Shown: piece by piece, positions 25,001 through 37,030 of the stretch
How positions within the stretch are numbered: the first letter of the stretch is position 1
How the letters are laid out: every line of letters begins with the position of its first letter
Source of the DNA: Anoplolepis gracilipes
Lineage: Eukaryota > Arthropoda > Insecta > Hymenoptera > Formicidae
Assembly: GCF_047496725.1 (NCBI RefSeq)
Contig: NC_132972.1
Span: 8,791,501-8,855,500, forward strand
Direction: 5' to 3'
Length of the DNA stretch: 64,000 bases
The notes under the pieces: generated by a model
The model's input: the letters and a program-made list of their open reading frames with translations, nothing else
Database searches by the model: none
Told to the model about the DNA's origin: nothing
Program-made: the position numbers and the translations under genes

Positions 25001-27106
25001 TAGAGCTCCAGACTCCGTTAACACTATCATTTATAAGATAAAAAATAAAGACTTGAAAATTCTTGCGATTATTTTTTGTGCACGTCGTAAAAATATTATA
25101 TTCGAGAGAGTAAGAAAGTAGTATATAAGAGATTAGAAATAACATTCAACAAATATCAAGTCAGAAAATATATCTTTATAATATAATTTTTGTACTTGTT
25201 ATTAAAAAACACATTTTGAATACAAAGCACGTGTGTTTCTATGTGTAGCATAAATAAATTGATTATTAACCTATTTATAAATTAATCAAAGTCAATATCC
25301 GTATCTGTATTCGCGATAACCTCGTTTCTCCAAACATGAGTGGATACAAAATACGTCAATTATGAAAGACACATTAATTAATAAAAACAGATCGATTAAA
25401 CTATTATTATTTAACAAGTAAAAAATTTATTAAAATTTAAATAATCGATAAAAAAATGATGTCTATTACAGACCATTTTAATCTTTTCATTTTCATTATT
25501 TTAAATTCAATAAAATTATATTTAATTATTTTTTTTTTTTATATTTATTGTCCTTACTAAAACGATTATAACACACATTTCCGTAATTTCGGTGCTAAAA
25601 ATAATAATATAAAAAACAATAAATTAGTAAGTATATAAAGTAGGTACAAATTGTAAACATTTTTACGTAAAAACACAATGTAAAAAAATAAATCCATAAA
25701 TTAACAGAAGTTTTATCGTAAATTGCATAACGTACCGGTTCGAAAAACAAAATTATCGCCGTATTTTTTCGTGCAGCGTCACTTCTCTGTATATCCACGA
25801 TGCTCTCAACATCCTTCCCTTCTTTATCTAAATCCGGTCGGTGCAGCGTGACATGACTCCCACGAATCTCAGACGAAGCTGAGGGAGAAGAGCAACGCGC
25901 GAATGAACAGTACTCGCGTCGACTCATCGATATTCGTCGAGGCATCAAGACGGAAAAGAAACAGAAATAAATGTAGAGCGAAGAAAACGCGGGAGAAAGG
26001 GAGAAAGAGAAAAAGGAAAGAAGAAGACGCAATATCTTTCAAGAAGTAATCCCAGTCATTAGCGTACCGATCGCTTCGTTCCAACACTGCCACTTCGTGC
26101 TATTTCACGGACCACTCTGAAACCGATCCGTGCCCGTTGCAAGGTGACTAATGAATTCGAGAACTGCGCCCAATTGTAATTGCAGATGCAGCCGGTGCAT
26201 ACGGATCGACGTGCGGGAATACGTATCGGTCGTATCGCATCGAACGTCCTTCCCTCAACAGTGACTTTTGTACGAGGTGTCGGCTATCACCGAAAACAGG
26301 AAATTCCTGTAATTTGTCTATGTCGCTTTTTTTTAAGAAAATAGAGAATAAATAATTGGAATGTCGCATTCAAAATGAAACAATCTCTTTATCACGTCTG
26401 TGAAGTTGACACCTTATTTTTTAAAAAACTAATTTTTTTCTTTAGTTCTGAATGCACCCCGAAGAGTTCCAGAGTTCGTTAGTAATTATAAAAATAGTTC
26501 CGGCGATTTAAGCTAAAAAAATCGATCGATAAATTTTAGGGACGCCAACTTTACAAAATAAAATGTTTAAATCAGCGATAAAATGAAAACGATTAAAAAT
26601 TAATAATTTTGTCTCTTTATCAAGGTTTAATTAAAAACCATTTTTTACGACAACTATATTTCCGACATTAATACGAGTACAATGTGCGTCTTTGTATTTC
26701 GTAATTAATATATAATATACACCATCAAAATTATTGCCGTAAATTGAATTATTATTTGAAATTTTCCTCCTCTGCTCCATCAAGTAAACGTTACTACAGT
26801 CCATTCTTGCGATGAGCATATCAGAAGCAATCTGGGAAATTCCATCGCGAGTTCCGCTAAGAGGAAGATTGCTATGCCGGGTTGCCGGGATCCTCGATGC
26901 GCGTATCGATAGCGTCGTCTGCACGTTCCGCCTTTCCTTTATTATCGTCCGAAAATCCAGCTGAGGCTATTAACCGCTTTTACAGCCGCGAGGAAAGTAA
27001 AAAGTAACGCGTCGCTTCACGACACATCGCACAAACACTAACAAAAAGAGAGAGAAGATTCCAACACAAGCGCAAGGGATCTCGAAGAAGAACAAGTCGT
27101 ATGTGT
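25001..27106. other. AT-rich DNA with GC-richer patches, no gene seen
   Basis: AT-rich at about 25030-25730 and 26340-26780. GC-richer at about 25780-26320 and 26800-27090. Frames in the GC-richer parts are short and overlapping. Confidence 0.65.
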
Positions 27107-27121
27107 GCGCGCGCGCGCGCG
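27107..27121. repeat. (GC)n microsatellite
   Basis: Alternating GC run after a short GT run, a potential Z-DNA former. A similar CG run occurs at 41803-41818. Confidence 0.9.
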
Positions 27122-27490
27122 ATAACACATGAACCAACATACGGCTCACCGAGCAACAACCACTTTTACGACATACCCTCTTTCTCTCTCCCTTTCTCTC
27201 CTATTCGCGGATATCGCAATCCTGGTATCCGAGAGTATCAGCAGGTAGCTACAAGGGAAAATAGAATGAAATGGCCATGCGAAAGGTAGGAGAAACAGGC
27301 GAAGGAGCAACGAACGAACGAACCGAAGAGAACTATACGCCGTACGACGTACGTGAGTTAAGACTTCGCGGTCCTTAATTTGAGAGCGATGCTACGACGA
27401 GGGGGGTCGCGACGGAGGAGGCATGGAGATCGGATGGACGACGACGACGAAGCACAACCCCCTGAAGACAAAAGCGTGTGTGTGCTTTAC
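27122..27490. other. CpG-rich DNA, no gene seen
   Basis: CpG-rich sequence with a short GACGACGACGA run at about 27438-27448. No feature that I can name. Confidence 0.6.
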
Positions 27491-27535
27491 GAGCCGTAGC
27501 CTTTTCTCCGTCAACGTAGCGGCTACATACGGCTC
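27491..27535. other. Imperfect stem-loop followed by a T-run
   Basis: GAGCCGTA (27491-27498) pairs perfectly with TACGGCTC (27528-27535). Inside it, GCC (27499-27501) can pair with GGC (27521-27523) across a four-base bulge. Five T follow directly. The shape recalls the end of a small RNA made by RNA polymerase III, but no A or B box is recognisable upstream, so it remains a structural observation. Confidence 0.45.
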
Positions 27536-27578
27536 TTTTTATCAGCCGTAAATTTAATCAAGCCGCGATTGACGCACG

Positions 27579-27603
27579 AGAGAGAGAAAGAGAGAGAGAG
27601 AGA
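27579..27603 (+). repeat. (GA)n microsatellite
   Basis: Interrupted GA run followed by a purine- and G-rich stretch. Confidence 0.93.
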
Positions 27604-29164
27604 AGGACGAGGAAAAGTGGGGGGAGAGGAGCAAGCGCTTTAGGCAGAGGCTTTCAATCAATGTCTTGACCGTCCTCTTGTCACGAAAACTCGCGCTATA
27701 TGTGGTGGTCCTGATGCGTCGAGGGCAGGCAGAGTTGCGAGCAACGCGAGGGGAAAGGGAAGGAAAAGGAGGGTGGAAAAAATTGATAAAACGCTTCCCT
27801 CGGAGGTCTCAAGAGGCAAACGATAAGAAAGGAGGGGGAGGGGGGGACACCTTGAATGCGATGCGTGTCGTTACGTAGTCGAGGTCCCTCGATAAGGCCG
27901 GGAGAGCTTGCAGCAAATATGCGCGCTCGATATCTCTCGGTGAATCGTGATTTATTGCGGCGAGGTGTGTTCCTGCTCGCGATATATACATGGGCGCGGT
28001 ATTTTCTTATTACTGAATATTTCCAGGGAAATAAAGGCGCAGCCCCGTGAGAGAACGAAATATCGAGAAGTACGTCAATTAAAACCTTGGGGCGTGTTAC
28101 TGAATTGATTCTCGATACTTTCGTTCCTCCAATTAAATTTACGAAGTATCTCTTTGCTCTTTGACGCCCGATAGGATCGTTGCGAAAACATATACATATC
28201 AAAGATACCAACGCTTAAATAAACGTAGATCGCGAAAGATGTTACAAATCACCAACAAAAATAATTTATATATAATTTCTTATTTGCAATTCTTGGGAAA
28301 TTTATTATGACTTTAAACAAATTTATAAAAATTGTCGGAAAAATTTAAACTGCGTTTTAATAATAATTAAAATAATTTAGAAATATCTCGCGGTACACTT
28401 TAACATAAAATTAAAAAATATGAATTATAACAGATAATATTTTAATGTTTCACAAACTGAAAAAGATATATTAATTTTTATTTTATAATTTTATATACAC
28501 AAAAAAATTTAAAGATCATAAAACAAAAGATATATTCACTTAATACCCGTGAAAGTAAATTGTTCTCTTTTTATTAATAAATATCTAAATATTTTTTTAT
28601 GAAAAAAAATATGTAACAATCTTCTTGTAAGAGAACAACTTTTAATATTCTCCATAACACACTGCATCTAATTTATTTTCTCATGTTATTATAATAATAA
28701 AAACAATTCATGATAATTATCAATTTTTTAAATTTTGGTATTTTCACAAAAATTGCTAAGCTATCAAAGCGTCAAATTCTCATAAAATGTCATTAAACTA
28801 TCTTGTGATGACTCGTATATTTAGCAGTTAAACATCCAAATTCGCGCCATCGAGACACGGAAGACGTGCCGGGGATCTAAATGAGTTAAGGATTAACTGC
28901 ACGGTAATCGTGCTGCGAGATCGCGCCGGCGGCACGGTACCCGGAAAATTGACGAAGTGCGCGATTATTAACGGCATATGCGCGGGCGCGCGTGTTACGG
29001 TAATTAAGAAAACGGCGCTACTATTAGGGAAATTCCGCATTAGCTCCGAGTACGCGGATAAGGAGTTATTCGGTTTAACCCCGTGTGGCGCGGGTTATTA
29101 CGAAACAAGCCTGCGAAAATTATTCCTCAGTTTGTGTCCTACATATTACAAGGGATGACGGGGA
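27604..29164. other. CpG-rich and AT-rich DNA, no gene seen
   Basis: CpG-rich to about 28050, with a G-rich run at 27831-27846. Very AT-rich at about 28230-28800, then CpG-rich again. A 171-codon minus-strand frame at 27696-28211 has no motif and overlaps other open frames. Confidence 0.65.
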
Positions 29165-29179
29165 GGGGGGGGGGGGGGG
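29165..29179 (+). repeat. Poly(G) run
   Basis: Fifteen consecutive G, preceded by GGGA. Confidence 0.9.
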
Positions 29180-30413
29180 ACGACTGATCGCGAGACTGCG
29201 ATATCTGTCGCTCCGATGGAATTTCGAGGCGCCGCAAAACGGAAATGTAATAGCGGAAAATCGATGTCCGGGGAAGGGGGGAGTGGGGCGCGTCTCTCGG
29301 TCCCTACTGTCCTCTCTCTCTTTCTCTTCCCACGTTGCCCTTATCATCCGTCGTCTACTGAGTTAAACTCCCTTCGCGATATTCGAGTAACTTCCGCTCC
29401 GACGAGGCGGCACGAAACTGCAACGACGTGTTTGGACGTTTGACTTACAGGCTCGGAAACTTGTTTATTCGCATTGCGAGGAGCGCAGGGCGCTCGCGGG
29501 ACGAAATGTATGGAATCGTCGGCAACTTACAGATGCCCTTCCCATCGCGAAACTTCCTTTCGTCTGCGTCCCTCCCGGCGGTGAAATAAGAATCGCGAAT
29601 GGAAACGATGGCGAGGTGGCGTAAGTCATCGCCGCTATAAAAATACGTCATCGATGGCGGACGCTTCGATAGTTACGCATAGTCGCGGTTTTGTCGATAT
29701 ATATTCGCGGTAGAACTCGTCCAAACTTGAAGAACATCTCGCCAACAATTTCTAAGCCTTTCGAAACTTTTGAAATTGTCGGTACCACGTTAAATCGTAT
29801 CACGTTACATTGTCGTTCTTCTAAATCAAATAACTGTTAGGGAAAAAAAATTCAAATAAAACGAATAAAAGCAATAATAAATCTAATAAATATTTTATTG
29901 TTAAATAAGTCACTCGACATATCTAACTTCCACACAGAAAAAAAAAGACTAGCTATTCTTTTTTTAAGAATATTTTTATTCTCGATATGTAAATTTTGAA
30001 GTATAAAATTACATAGCATTAAACGAACAGATTACTTGTTCATTTTTATTATACAAAAATAATTTTCATAAATAGAGAAAAGAATGTTGGATGAACAAAT
30101 AGTAATATACGCAAACCAAAACATTATTATAATAAAATTAAAAAAATAATATTATATTCTTGAGATGATTGTAACATATTAAAACAAAATTATATAATAT
30201 TATTAAAATTTAAGATTGTCAAGTCTTTTGAAGATTATATATTATTGCTTATAATGAAAAAATGATTAACTAAAGTATATAATTTTAATTTGATATTAAT
30301 TTTTTCTGCCTAGTTTACATATTAGAAGTTAGATTGCACTAAAGGTACATTTTCATTACAAATGTTTATTTCTCGCTGAATTGCGATTCTGTCTTCGTTT
30401 TCGCACACGTTAC
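29180..30413. other. CpG-rich island then AT-rich DNA
   Basis: CpG-rich to about 29720 with many short overlapping frames, then strongly AT-rich to about 30370. No gene seen. Confidence 0.65.
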
Positions 30414-30488
30414 GCGATCGTTGAATTCTCGCCAAAACTGTTCACGTCATGCGATCACGGATTCACCGCCAAATTTTTCACGTCGTAG
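30414..30488 (+). repeat. Two-unit degenerate tandem repeat, period about 37
   Basis: Unit one runs from 30414 to 30450 and unit two from 30451 to 30488. Shared words are GCGATC, CGCCAAA and TTCACGTC, in that order. A weaker third relative may lie just upstream, with GAATTGCGATTC at about 30378-30389. Confidence 0.7.
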
Positions 30489-31596
30489 GATGACTAGGAT
30501 CGATCACCCGCGATCGACGTTCAAACTAGAACGCCGTCTTGGAAATGAGTATTCTTAACGTTGGCCACGAAAGCTCTCCCTTTACCGATAAGACACTGAT
30601 TTATTACTTCGACCGTTATAGAGTAAACAGTGCCGCGCAACATCGAGCATTAATCTGTAACCCATTAAGCGTGCGCGCCGACGACTTTTAATTAATTATT
30701 TTCCCAGGATTTACTCTATCTCTCTCTCTCTTTCTCTCATCGACCGGAGCCAAAAGCGCGAAGTGCCGGGAATAAATGCGACTGGTGGTCTTTTTACTTG
30801 CATGTCATCGATCCCCGCCGTGGCGCCGACGATCAATCGTTTCTCGTCGCCATCGATTCAAAAACTTCATCCGGACGCGCAAAGTAAAAATTTATGGGAT
30901 TGTTGGCATCTAATGGATCCACTTTGCCCCGTACAAACGCGCCGAATTGGCGAATTCACAAGCCACGATTAAAATAAAAGCACAAATTATGAACCGTATC
31001 CAAACGAACATTTCCTCTTTTAAAGTTGCAAGAGCAGAAGGAATAATCTTCAGAAACAAATTATCACGGGTCTTAAAATAATCAATTACATATTTTATCA
31101 ACGTATAAAATTTAAAAGATCAAAGTATCTCAATTTTATGCTTATAACTAGATATAAAAACGTAAATACATATTGATTTTCTCCCGTATCAAATCCATAG
31201 TATATATATCATTACAACAGAACTTATAAAACTATTAAATATTCGATTCGTACTCAATCTCATTATATCTTACAACTTTAATAAAATAACTCTATTAAAT
31301 TCGTATAAAATATTATCTTTGGAGAAAAAGAAGATTATTCACACTGTAAAAATAGATATGAATTCTTACAATAATATAACTCTTTCTCAAGAAATATGGA
31401 ATTAAGGTATTATAGATATTACGAGAATAAAATTTCCATCTCCCACACGCGATTTCGCTCTTTCCACAGATCCCCATTTTCATTCGCGTTTTTTGTTCCG
31501 TTCGGTGCTTTAAACAGAGAGCAGGAGACGTCAGTCCGTCAGCTTTAATGCCTATTAGCCACGTCGGAAATTGGACACGCCATAAAAATTTCAGTG
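30489..31596. other. Mixed DNA with a short CT run
   Basis: A CT run lies at about 30719-30737. A 69-codon frame at 30763-30972 has no recognisable motif. From about 31000 to 31430 the DNA is AT-rich. Confidence 0.6.
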
Positions 31597-31870
31597 TGGA
31601 GAGATGACGAGGAAAGAGAAAGAGAGAGAGAGAAAAAGAGGTGAGAGAAACCGTCAGAGGAGGAGAAGAGGACGAGAGAATAAAACGAGCAAACGGGACA
31701 TGAGAATGATACGACCGAGCAGGACGAAGAGGTGGAAAAAGAGGAGTTGGAATGGCCGAGAGTGCCAGAAGAAGACAAGCGGTAGAGAGAAAGAGAAAGA
31801 GAGAGAGAAAGGGGAGGAGGGGGGGAAAGAGAGAGAAGAAGGCAAAGGAGAACATGAACGCAAGAGATCT
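31597..31870 (+). repeat. Long polypurine-rich tract
   Basis: About 270 bases of mostly GA, GGA and AAAGA units. The minus strand shows a false 180-codon Ser/Leu/Phe-rich frame and the plus strand a false Arg/Glu/Lys-rich frame. Confidence 0.85.
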
Positions 31871-33244
31871 CGGTGAAAGCTCTCTAACAAAGACGTTTCA
31901 TATTTTTATATTTTAGGGAAAGGCGCGGAGGGGTGTTCTGAGCGAGGTTTATGGTGCTATTACTCTGTTTGTTATTGCGGCAAATGTTACTATTACGGAG
32001 TGTACGGAGCTGAAAGAGAGTCGTTCCCGCAAAAGGAGCACGTTTGCGTGAAGACGCTGGCAAATATAATCTGCCATCTACTTTCCACGCGAGGGACTGT
32101 CCCGTTGAACGGCTTAAAACGGGACGAGTCTTTCAAACGAAAAGATATTCCTTCAAAGTCGTACGCCACTAATCCTTGATTTGCTTATCGCGCATAAATT
32201 AACAATTCCCGTTTAGGAGAAGAAATTATATACACATTTACACAAATTATTATACAGCAGTGATATAAAAAATACAAGATTTTTCACGCGTAAAATATGA
32301 ATCAAGCAATTATCTCAAATTAATGTTGTATTACTTTAATAAAATATAAATATAATAATTGTGTCATGTAGAACAAAATATTCCGTTTGGTAAACGAGCT
32401 CCAAAAATCGAGTAAATCTACATAAAGAGATTTTTTTCTACGCGTAATTGCAAAAAATATAAAAGAAAGATCAGTAAAAGGGGATTAAAATAATCGTAAG
32501 GTAAGAAGTTCAAAAGCAAAGGGACTTTGTTAGCAATGAGGAAAGAGAGACAGTTTTTAATGGAAATCCGATTCAAAAAATCAACGGGAAAATGAATAAT
32601 CGGACGAAAGAAGAGAATATACGGCCCGTAAGCGCAATAAACGATAATTGGATGCTTAAAACGGGTTGAGAGTTATCGCCGGAGAAAAGAAGTTAAATGC
32701 CGCTCGTTGAAGATCGCAAACAACATTGGTAAAGTAATCCAATTACTTCCGTTTTTAATTGAATCATATGACTTCACTGGAAACATTTCTTTTTAAGTGT
32801 TTAATTTGCATAAATACATAGTCTCTTTTTGATATCGAGATATTTCTCTCTATATCTTATTAATAAATAAATCGTTCTATACATCTTATAATTTCACGGT
32901 GACAGTTTCAATTTATGATGCTATAATCTCACAATATTGTTTATAATAAAGATAGGAGGACATTACTGTGTTTTATTAATTTTATGCGTATAAAATTTTA
33001 CATCCTTTTAAATAAATTCATCTCATTTTCCTAGTTTTTTATGATATAAATTATTTTCAAATATATTCTTTTAATACTGTTACATCGCATAACAGAGAAA
33101 TTATTTTGTAATTATACTGTCCCTTTTAAACAACTTTCTTCTCATAATAAAAATAAAACCAATAACGATAATGAAAATTTTATATTAGAAATAGCTGAGC
33201 ATAAAACTTTTTTTTTCTCGATAATGTAAAACTTAAATAAAATT
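31871..33244. other. Mixed then AT-rich DNA, no gene seen
   Basis: Moderately GC-rich to about 32160, then AT-rich. Nothing identified. Confidence 0.7.
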
Positions 33245-33332
33245 GGATTCAACTTTAACGCTTAAAATAAACGGGATTAAACTTCAGTACCTAAGATTAA
33301 ACAGGATTGAAATCAATTTCAGCGCATTAAAT
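33245..33332 (+). repeat. Three-unit degenerate minisatellite, period 29-30
   Basis: GGATT starts units at 33245, 33274 and 33304. The first two units align along their length (AACTT, then TAA and AT, then AAAC), and the third has diverged. Confidence 0.7.
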
Positions 33333-33510
33333 GTGAAAAAAAGGCTTGCTTCTCTCGCTTTGCGTCATTTGATGGACGACAATTTGGCAAGTTTCATCAT
33401 CGAATGAAGATGAAGCGACGGAATTATCGAGCATGAAAGGCTTATGAAGGAAGATCCGCGGCAGAAGAACTAATGAAATTTCTCCTACCTTGAATTTCTC
33501 ATCGTAATAA

Positions 33511-33513
<3 letters not shown>

Positions 33514-33578
<65 letters not shown>
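33514..33578 (+). repeat. (TC)n microsatellite, about 32 units
   Basis: Uninterrupted CT dinucleotide run, among the longest in the window. Confidence 0.98.
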
Positions 33579-33581
<3 letters not shown>

Positions 33582-34007
33582 ATACGCGAATGAATCGATC
33601 GCTCAACAAGCGTTCTCTGGTTATATACTTTCCTGCTTTTATATTTTCATACGATCTAATAAATATCTTATCTACATCGAGTATCTGGACGTTTTATGCG
33701 AGCTGCTCAACGCAGAAGGTAGCACGACGAGCTAAAAGTCAGAAATAAATGGGAGTCGAAAATCCTACGACGTCGATAACAGACTCCGAAATTAGCTGGC
33801 CGTACCAAATTCCCAATAGAGATTGAACAGGCTCGTTGCGCCTCTCCTATCGTGAATAACTACGTTTAGTACGCCAACCGGTAAATGGGCTCGCCAGTAA
33901 ATGACCGACGGTACATATATATACATATCCGTTTGCAGAGAGAAAATCCCAGTAGCCCGGAATTGCGAGGAGAAACACGTGATAATTAAAGTTACAAAAA
34001 TACAACG

Positions 34008-34011
<4 letters not shown>
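33579..34011. other. Non-coding stretch, nothing identified
   Basis: Mixed composition. The minus-strand frame that crosses it owes its length to the adjacent homopolymer. Confidence 0.6.

Positions 34012-34039
<28 letters not shown>
34012..34039. repeat. Poly(A) run
   Basis: Twenty-eight consecutive A. Confidence 0.97.
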
Positions 34040-34040
<1 letters not shown>

Positions 34041-34247
34041 ATCGAGTAGATAGGTTTGAAAAAGGATGAGCAGAGCGGAAAGATACACTTGCTGTCCGAC
34101 GAGCGCTACTTTCATTGTAATTATCGTCGTAATTATCCGTTGCTCCGCGGCGTACAGAGAAAAGAGAAGCATTATTTCTTTTCTTCGTAAATGATGCCCC
34201 GCGTACATTAAGTAGAAATATCTCGTAAACGTACGCTTGTCTTTCGA

Positions 34248-34439
34248 GTGTGCTTTCTTCAAGCTTCGCGAAATGTTCAGCAATTCTATGGCGCGAAACC
34301 CGAGGAATTAATCGAAATACTTGTCATCGTCGCTCCCTTGTGCTTAGACGTTATCCCAATACTCTTAGGGACCTACTACTGGAGAGTATATAGACTGTGT
34401 CCAAGAAGCTGTGCGCTATCTCTAAATTACAGGTACTAG
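34248..34439 (+). CDS. Candidate exon of an unidentified membrane protein
   Basis: An open frame of about 63 codons that begins without an ATG; GTG is the first listed codon. It therefore looks more like an internal exon than a whole gene. The translated segment includes EELIEILVIVAPLCLDVIPI followed by LLGTYYW, a hydrophobic stretch long enough to cross a membrane, flanked by acidic and basic residues. Possible acceptors are TTTCTTCAAG (ending near 34262) and GTTCAG (near 34279). A donor-like AATTACAG|GTACT sits near 34434, two codons before the stop. The hydrophobic segment and donor are what I see; an exon is inferred. I recognise no family and see no matching upstream or downstream exon, so a chance frame remains likely. 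Confidence 0.15.
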   Translation: MCFLQASRNVQQFYGAKPEELIEILVIVAPLCLDVIPILLGTYYWRVYRLCPRSCALSLNYRY

Positions 34440-36360
34440 AGACCAAACAATGCAGAATTATATAGTTGAAGTTAAAGCTGTGAATTAGTCTTCTTTGTTA
34501 GGTTTCTCTTGATTCAATAATTTAGTTAAGTCTTGACAAGTTAAAATGTAACGAGATATAACAATAAATTTTATTCACTGTTAAATTCAATTTTAAATAA
34601 TTATCCAATTAAAATTAATTTAATTCATGAAATGCAATTATGTGTGTATTTCGTTCTAAATATTCTAGTAATAAATTATTGTTGCAAAAATTGTTGCCAT
34701 TTTATTTATAAAAGTTACGCAATATATTCAATTATTTCACCGACCGAAATAGAACTTCGATCCATTTGAACAAACCCATCTAGATACTCAAAGCAGTAAA
34801 TTTAAACGCAAAATGCAATAAGCTCATCAATAAGCTTATCGGTTGCAGTGATATGCACGATCGATAGCGTTCACTTCGATGAACGTATTCGTGAATACGA
34901 ATCTACTACAAATCTAAGAAAATGTCGCTGGCAGTGCAGGGGGAGAGAGAGAGAGAAAGTAAAGCGTGATTGTTGGCGATGTCAAGTATTCATCCGTGAA
35001 AACATCATCGTAAGCGAACGAAGAGAAAGAGGGCAAAAAAGATGCTTTTCAGCGTATGCATTTTACGAAACCACGGCAGCCAGACGTCGGTTATCGATTG
35101 GGAATGACTTTCGCGCAAACGTGTCAGAAACGAGAAGCATGATAAACGTGATAAGAGGCGGACGAGCGGCGATGTCGCGGGAAAGAGCGAGAGAGAAGAA
35201 AAGAGAGGGACAGACGAAGAAAATCTCGCTTCAAAATTGCAGTCTTCTGCTCGCGGCGGCGATCGACGTTCCCCGATAAACGAGAGGGAACGACGACAAA
35301 GTCGACGTCTCCGCCGAAAACGGCTACGCCTGCTTCCCACTCGTTACCCATGGGAATGGAGGACAAGGAAGAGCGCTGAAAAATGAGGAAATAGAATTTA
35401 AGAGCAAGCATCGCGGGAGAAGGAAAATATCCCCCGGATCGAAGGCGAGGAAGGGTGGCTCGCGATAATTGAAAGACAGCGAGATCATAACACGAGAATG
35501 AAAAAGGAGAGAATAAATATATCGTCTTTCGACTATCTGGATTTCGTTCGTATTGTTTTGCGTATCGTAAAATATAATTAATATGTGATATCATATTGGA
35601 GCACACAATTTATAACGAGTAATAAAGTGCGAGTTATAACAGGCATAACTTCGTGTCCCAGTTACACGCAAAGTTCTGCAGTGGAAATTGGAGAAAATTT
35701 CTTGAATTTCCTGTTATTTATGTATATAACATTCATTAATTTCTTAAAACCAATATTTTGTTTATTCGTAATTTTACACTGTCCGTTGAAATATTTGAAA
35801 TCTCTTGTTTTCTCAATGAAAGAATGTTAATAATTCCAATTTACTAAACAGAGATCACTCTCGGAATGCTTATAAGGAGTTTTATTATGGTTTTATTAAT
35901 GTAAACTATTTTGCGTTCGGTTTCAGAAACTCGACAGAGTTTCCGCCGAGTTAAGAAAGCGATCAACAAGCAAAGGAGTTTCGTGAACCTTGAAACTTAT
36001 TGATTACTTTCTTAAAGACTCAACATTGTTAAAGCATTTTCCTTGGTACGGCGTAAACTCAATTCCGCTGATATTACAACAATTTATGATATTAATATAC
36101 CAACTATACACGTTATAATCATATATATGTATCACATGTTTAATCAATTATTCTTCTGAAAAAAAAAATCTAAAAAAAAAAAAATTTCATAAATTATCAG
36201 ACTTTTTAGCACACCCACATATGCAAATAAATAATCTTATTCTTTAATTTTGTTAATCTGAATTTTCAGAGAATTTTGACTAGAAACTTGAATCTTATCA
36301 AATACGTTTGCTGTTCAGCTTCGAAAATATTATTAAGTTACGCGTTTCACTCCACATTAA
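34440..36360. other. AT-rich DNA with a GC-moderate patch, no gene seen
   Basis: AT-rich at 34440-34840 and 35500-36360. A GC-moderate, purine-rich patch at about 34930-35480 is open in several frames on both strands (up to 160 codons) without any recognisable motif. Confidence 0.65.
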
Positions 36361-36787
36361 GAATCGTTAATGCGAAAACTTCCAAAACGAGAGATCCGGG
36401 AAGAAGATAAATATAATGCCAAATCAGAATTACGGAATAGGACGCGGGGGAGCGTGAAAGTGCAGTCTCGCGCGGCGAAGAGTAACGCAAAGGCGAGACG
36501 GTGGCAAATTATTCGACACCGGTGTATTCGTCCCGGTTCTCGAAATTGTATTCCTGAGCGACCGGCGCGGGGAGTAGTAGTTGTCGATAAACGAGCGACG
36601 TTTCTCGATAAACCCCTGGAGAACATCGCTCCTCCGGATCGCTTCCGCTCGCCGAGAGGTATACGGTACAGTTACTCTACGCCCACCTTCTCAGATTCTC
36701 GTCTTTATCCTTGACGGACGAAACACGCATTCGACCGAGAGAATATTCACTGCCGATCGTAAGAATCCTCTTCTTCCCCGATGAAGG
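36361..36787. other. CpG-rich island upstream of a candidate small gene
   Basis: CpG-rich sequence with a 114-codon Arg-rich frame on the plus strand (36370-36714) and an 89-codon frame on the minus strand. It could be a promoter or 5' leader for the candidate below, but I see no TATA box or clear initiator. Confidence 0.45.
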
Positions 36788-37003
36788 ATGGAAAAGCTCG
36801 AGACCTCGAAGGAGTCCGAGGACACCGGCGGAGAATGTCCTCTTGGCAATCAGGAGGTCGTTTCTTACGAGACGGGCGAAATCGGACCTGCCAAGTGTAT
36901 ATTTCGGAAACGTACGGAGGCGAATCGAAGCGTAATAAAGAAGTTGAAAATAAATGCGCAGGCACAGAAAAAAGGCAAGAAAGGAGACAAAAATAATGAC
37001 TAG
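36788..37003 (+). CDS. Candidate small acidic-then-basic protein, unidentified
   Basis: A 71-codon frame whose ATG has a favourable context (A at -3, G at +4). The product starts MEKLETSKESEDTGGECPLG, a Glu-rich acidic N-terminal third. A middle part follows with Cys, Gly and Pro, and the C-terminal third is Lys-rich (KINAQAQKKGKKGDKN), which could act as a nuclear-targeting or nucleic-acid-binding tail. Two Cys lie at residues 17 and 37. A donor-like sequence AGAAG|GTAATA occurs near 37025-37035, after the stop. The start, composition and donor are visible; expression is inferred. Against it, the DNA is purine-rich and a second frame (36781-36996) is also open for 71 codons. Lys/Glu richness is what such DNA encodes by chance. 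I recognise no homologue. Confidence 0.22.
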   Translation: MEKLETSKESEDTGGECPLGNQEVVSYETGEIGPAKCIFRKRTEANRSVIKKLKINAQAQKKGKKGDKNND

Positions 37004-37030
37004 AAGGAGACTACGCCCACGAAGAGAAGG

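Noticed and set aside
31313..31855. 180-codon minus-strand open frame
   Set aside because: It is the complement of a polypurine tract and translates as Ser/Leu/Phe/Pro low complexity. The plus strand is also open.
36781..36996. Second 71-codon frame over the candidate at 36788
   Set aside because: It has more Arg and a less natural composition than the chosen frame. At most one of the two can be real.
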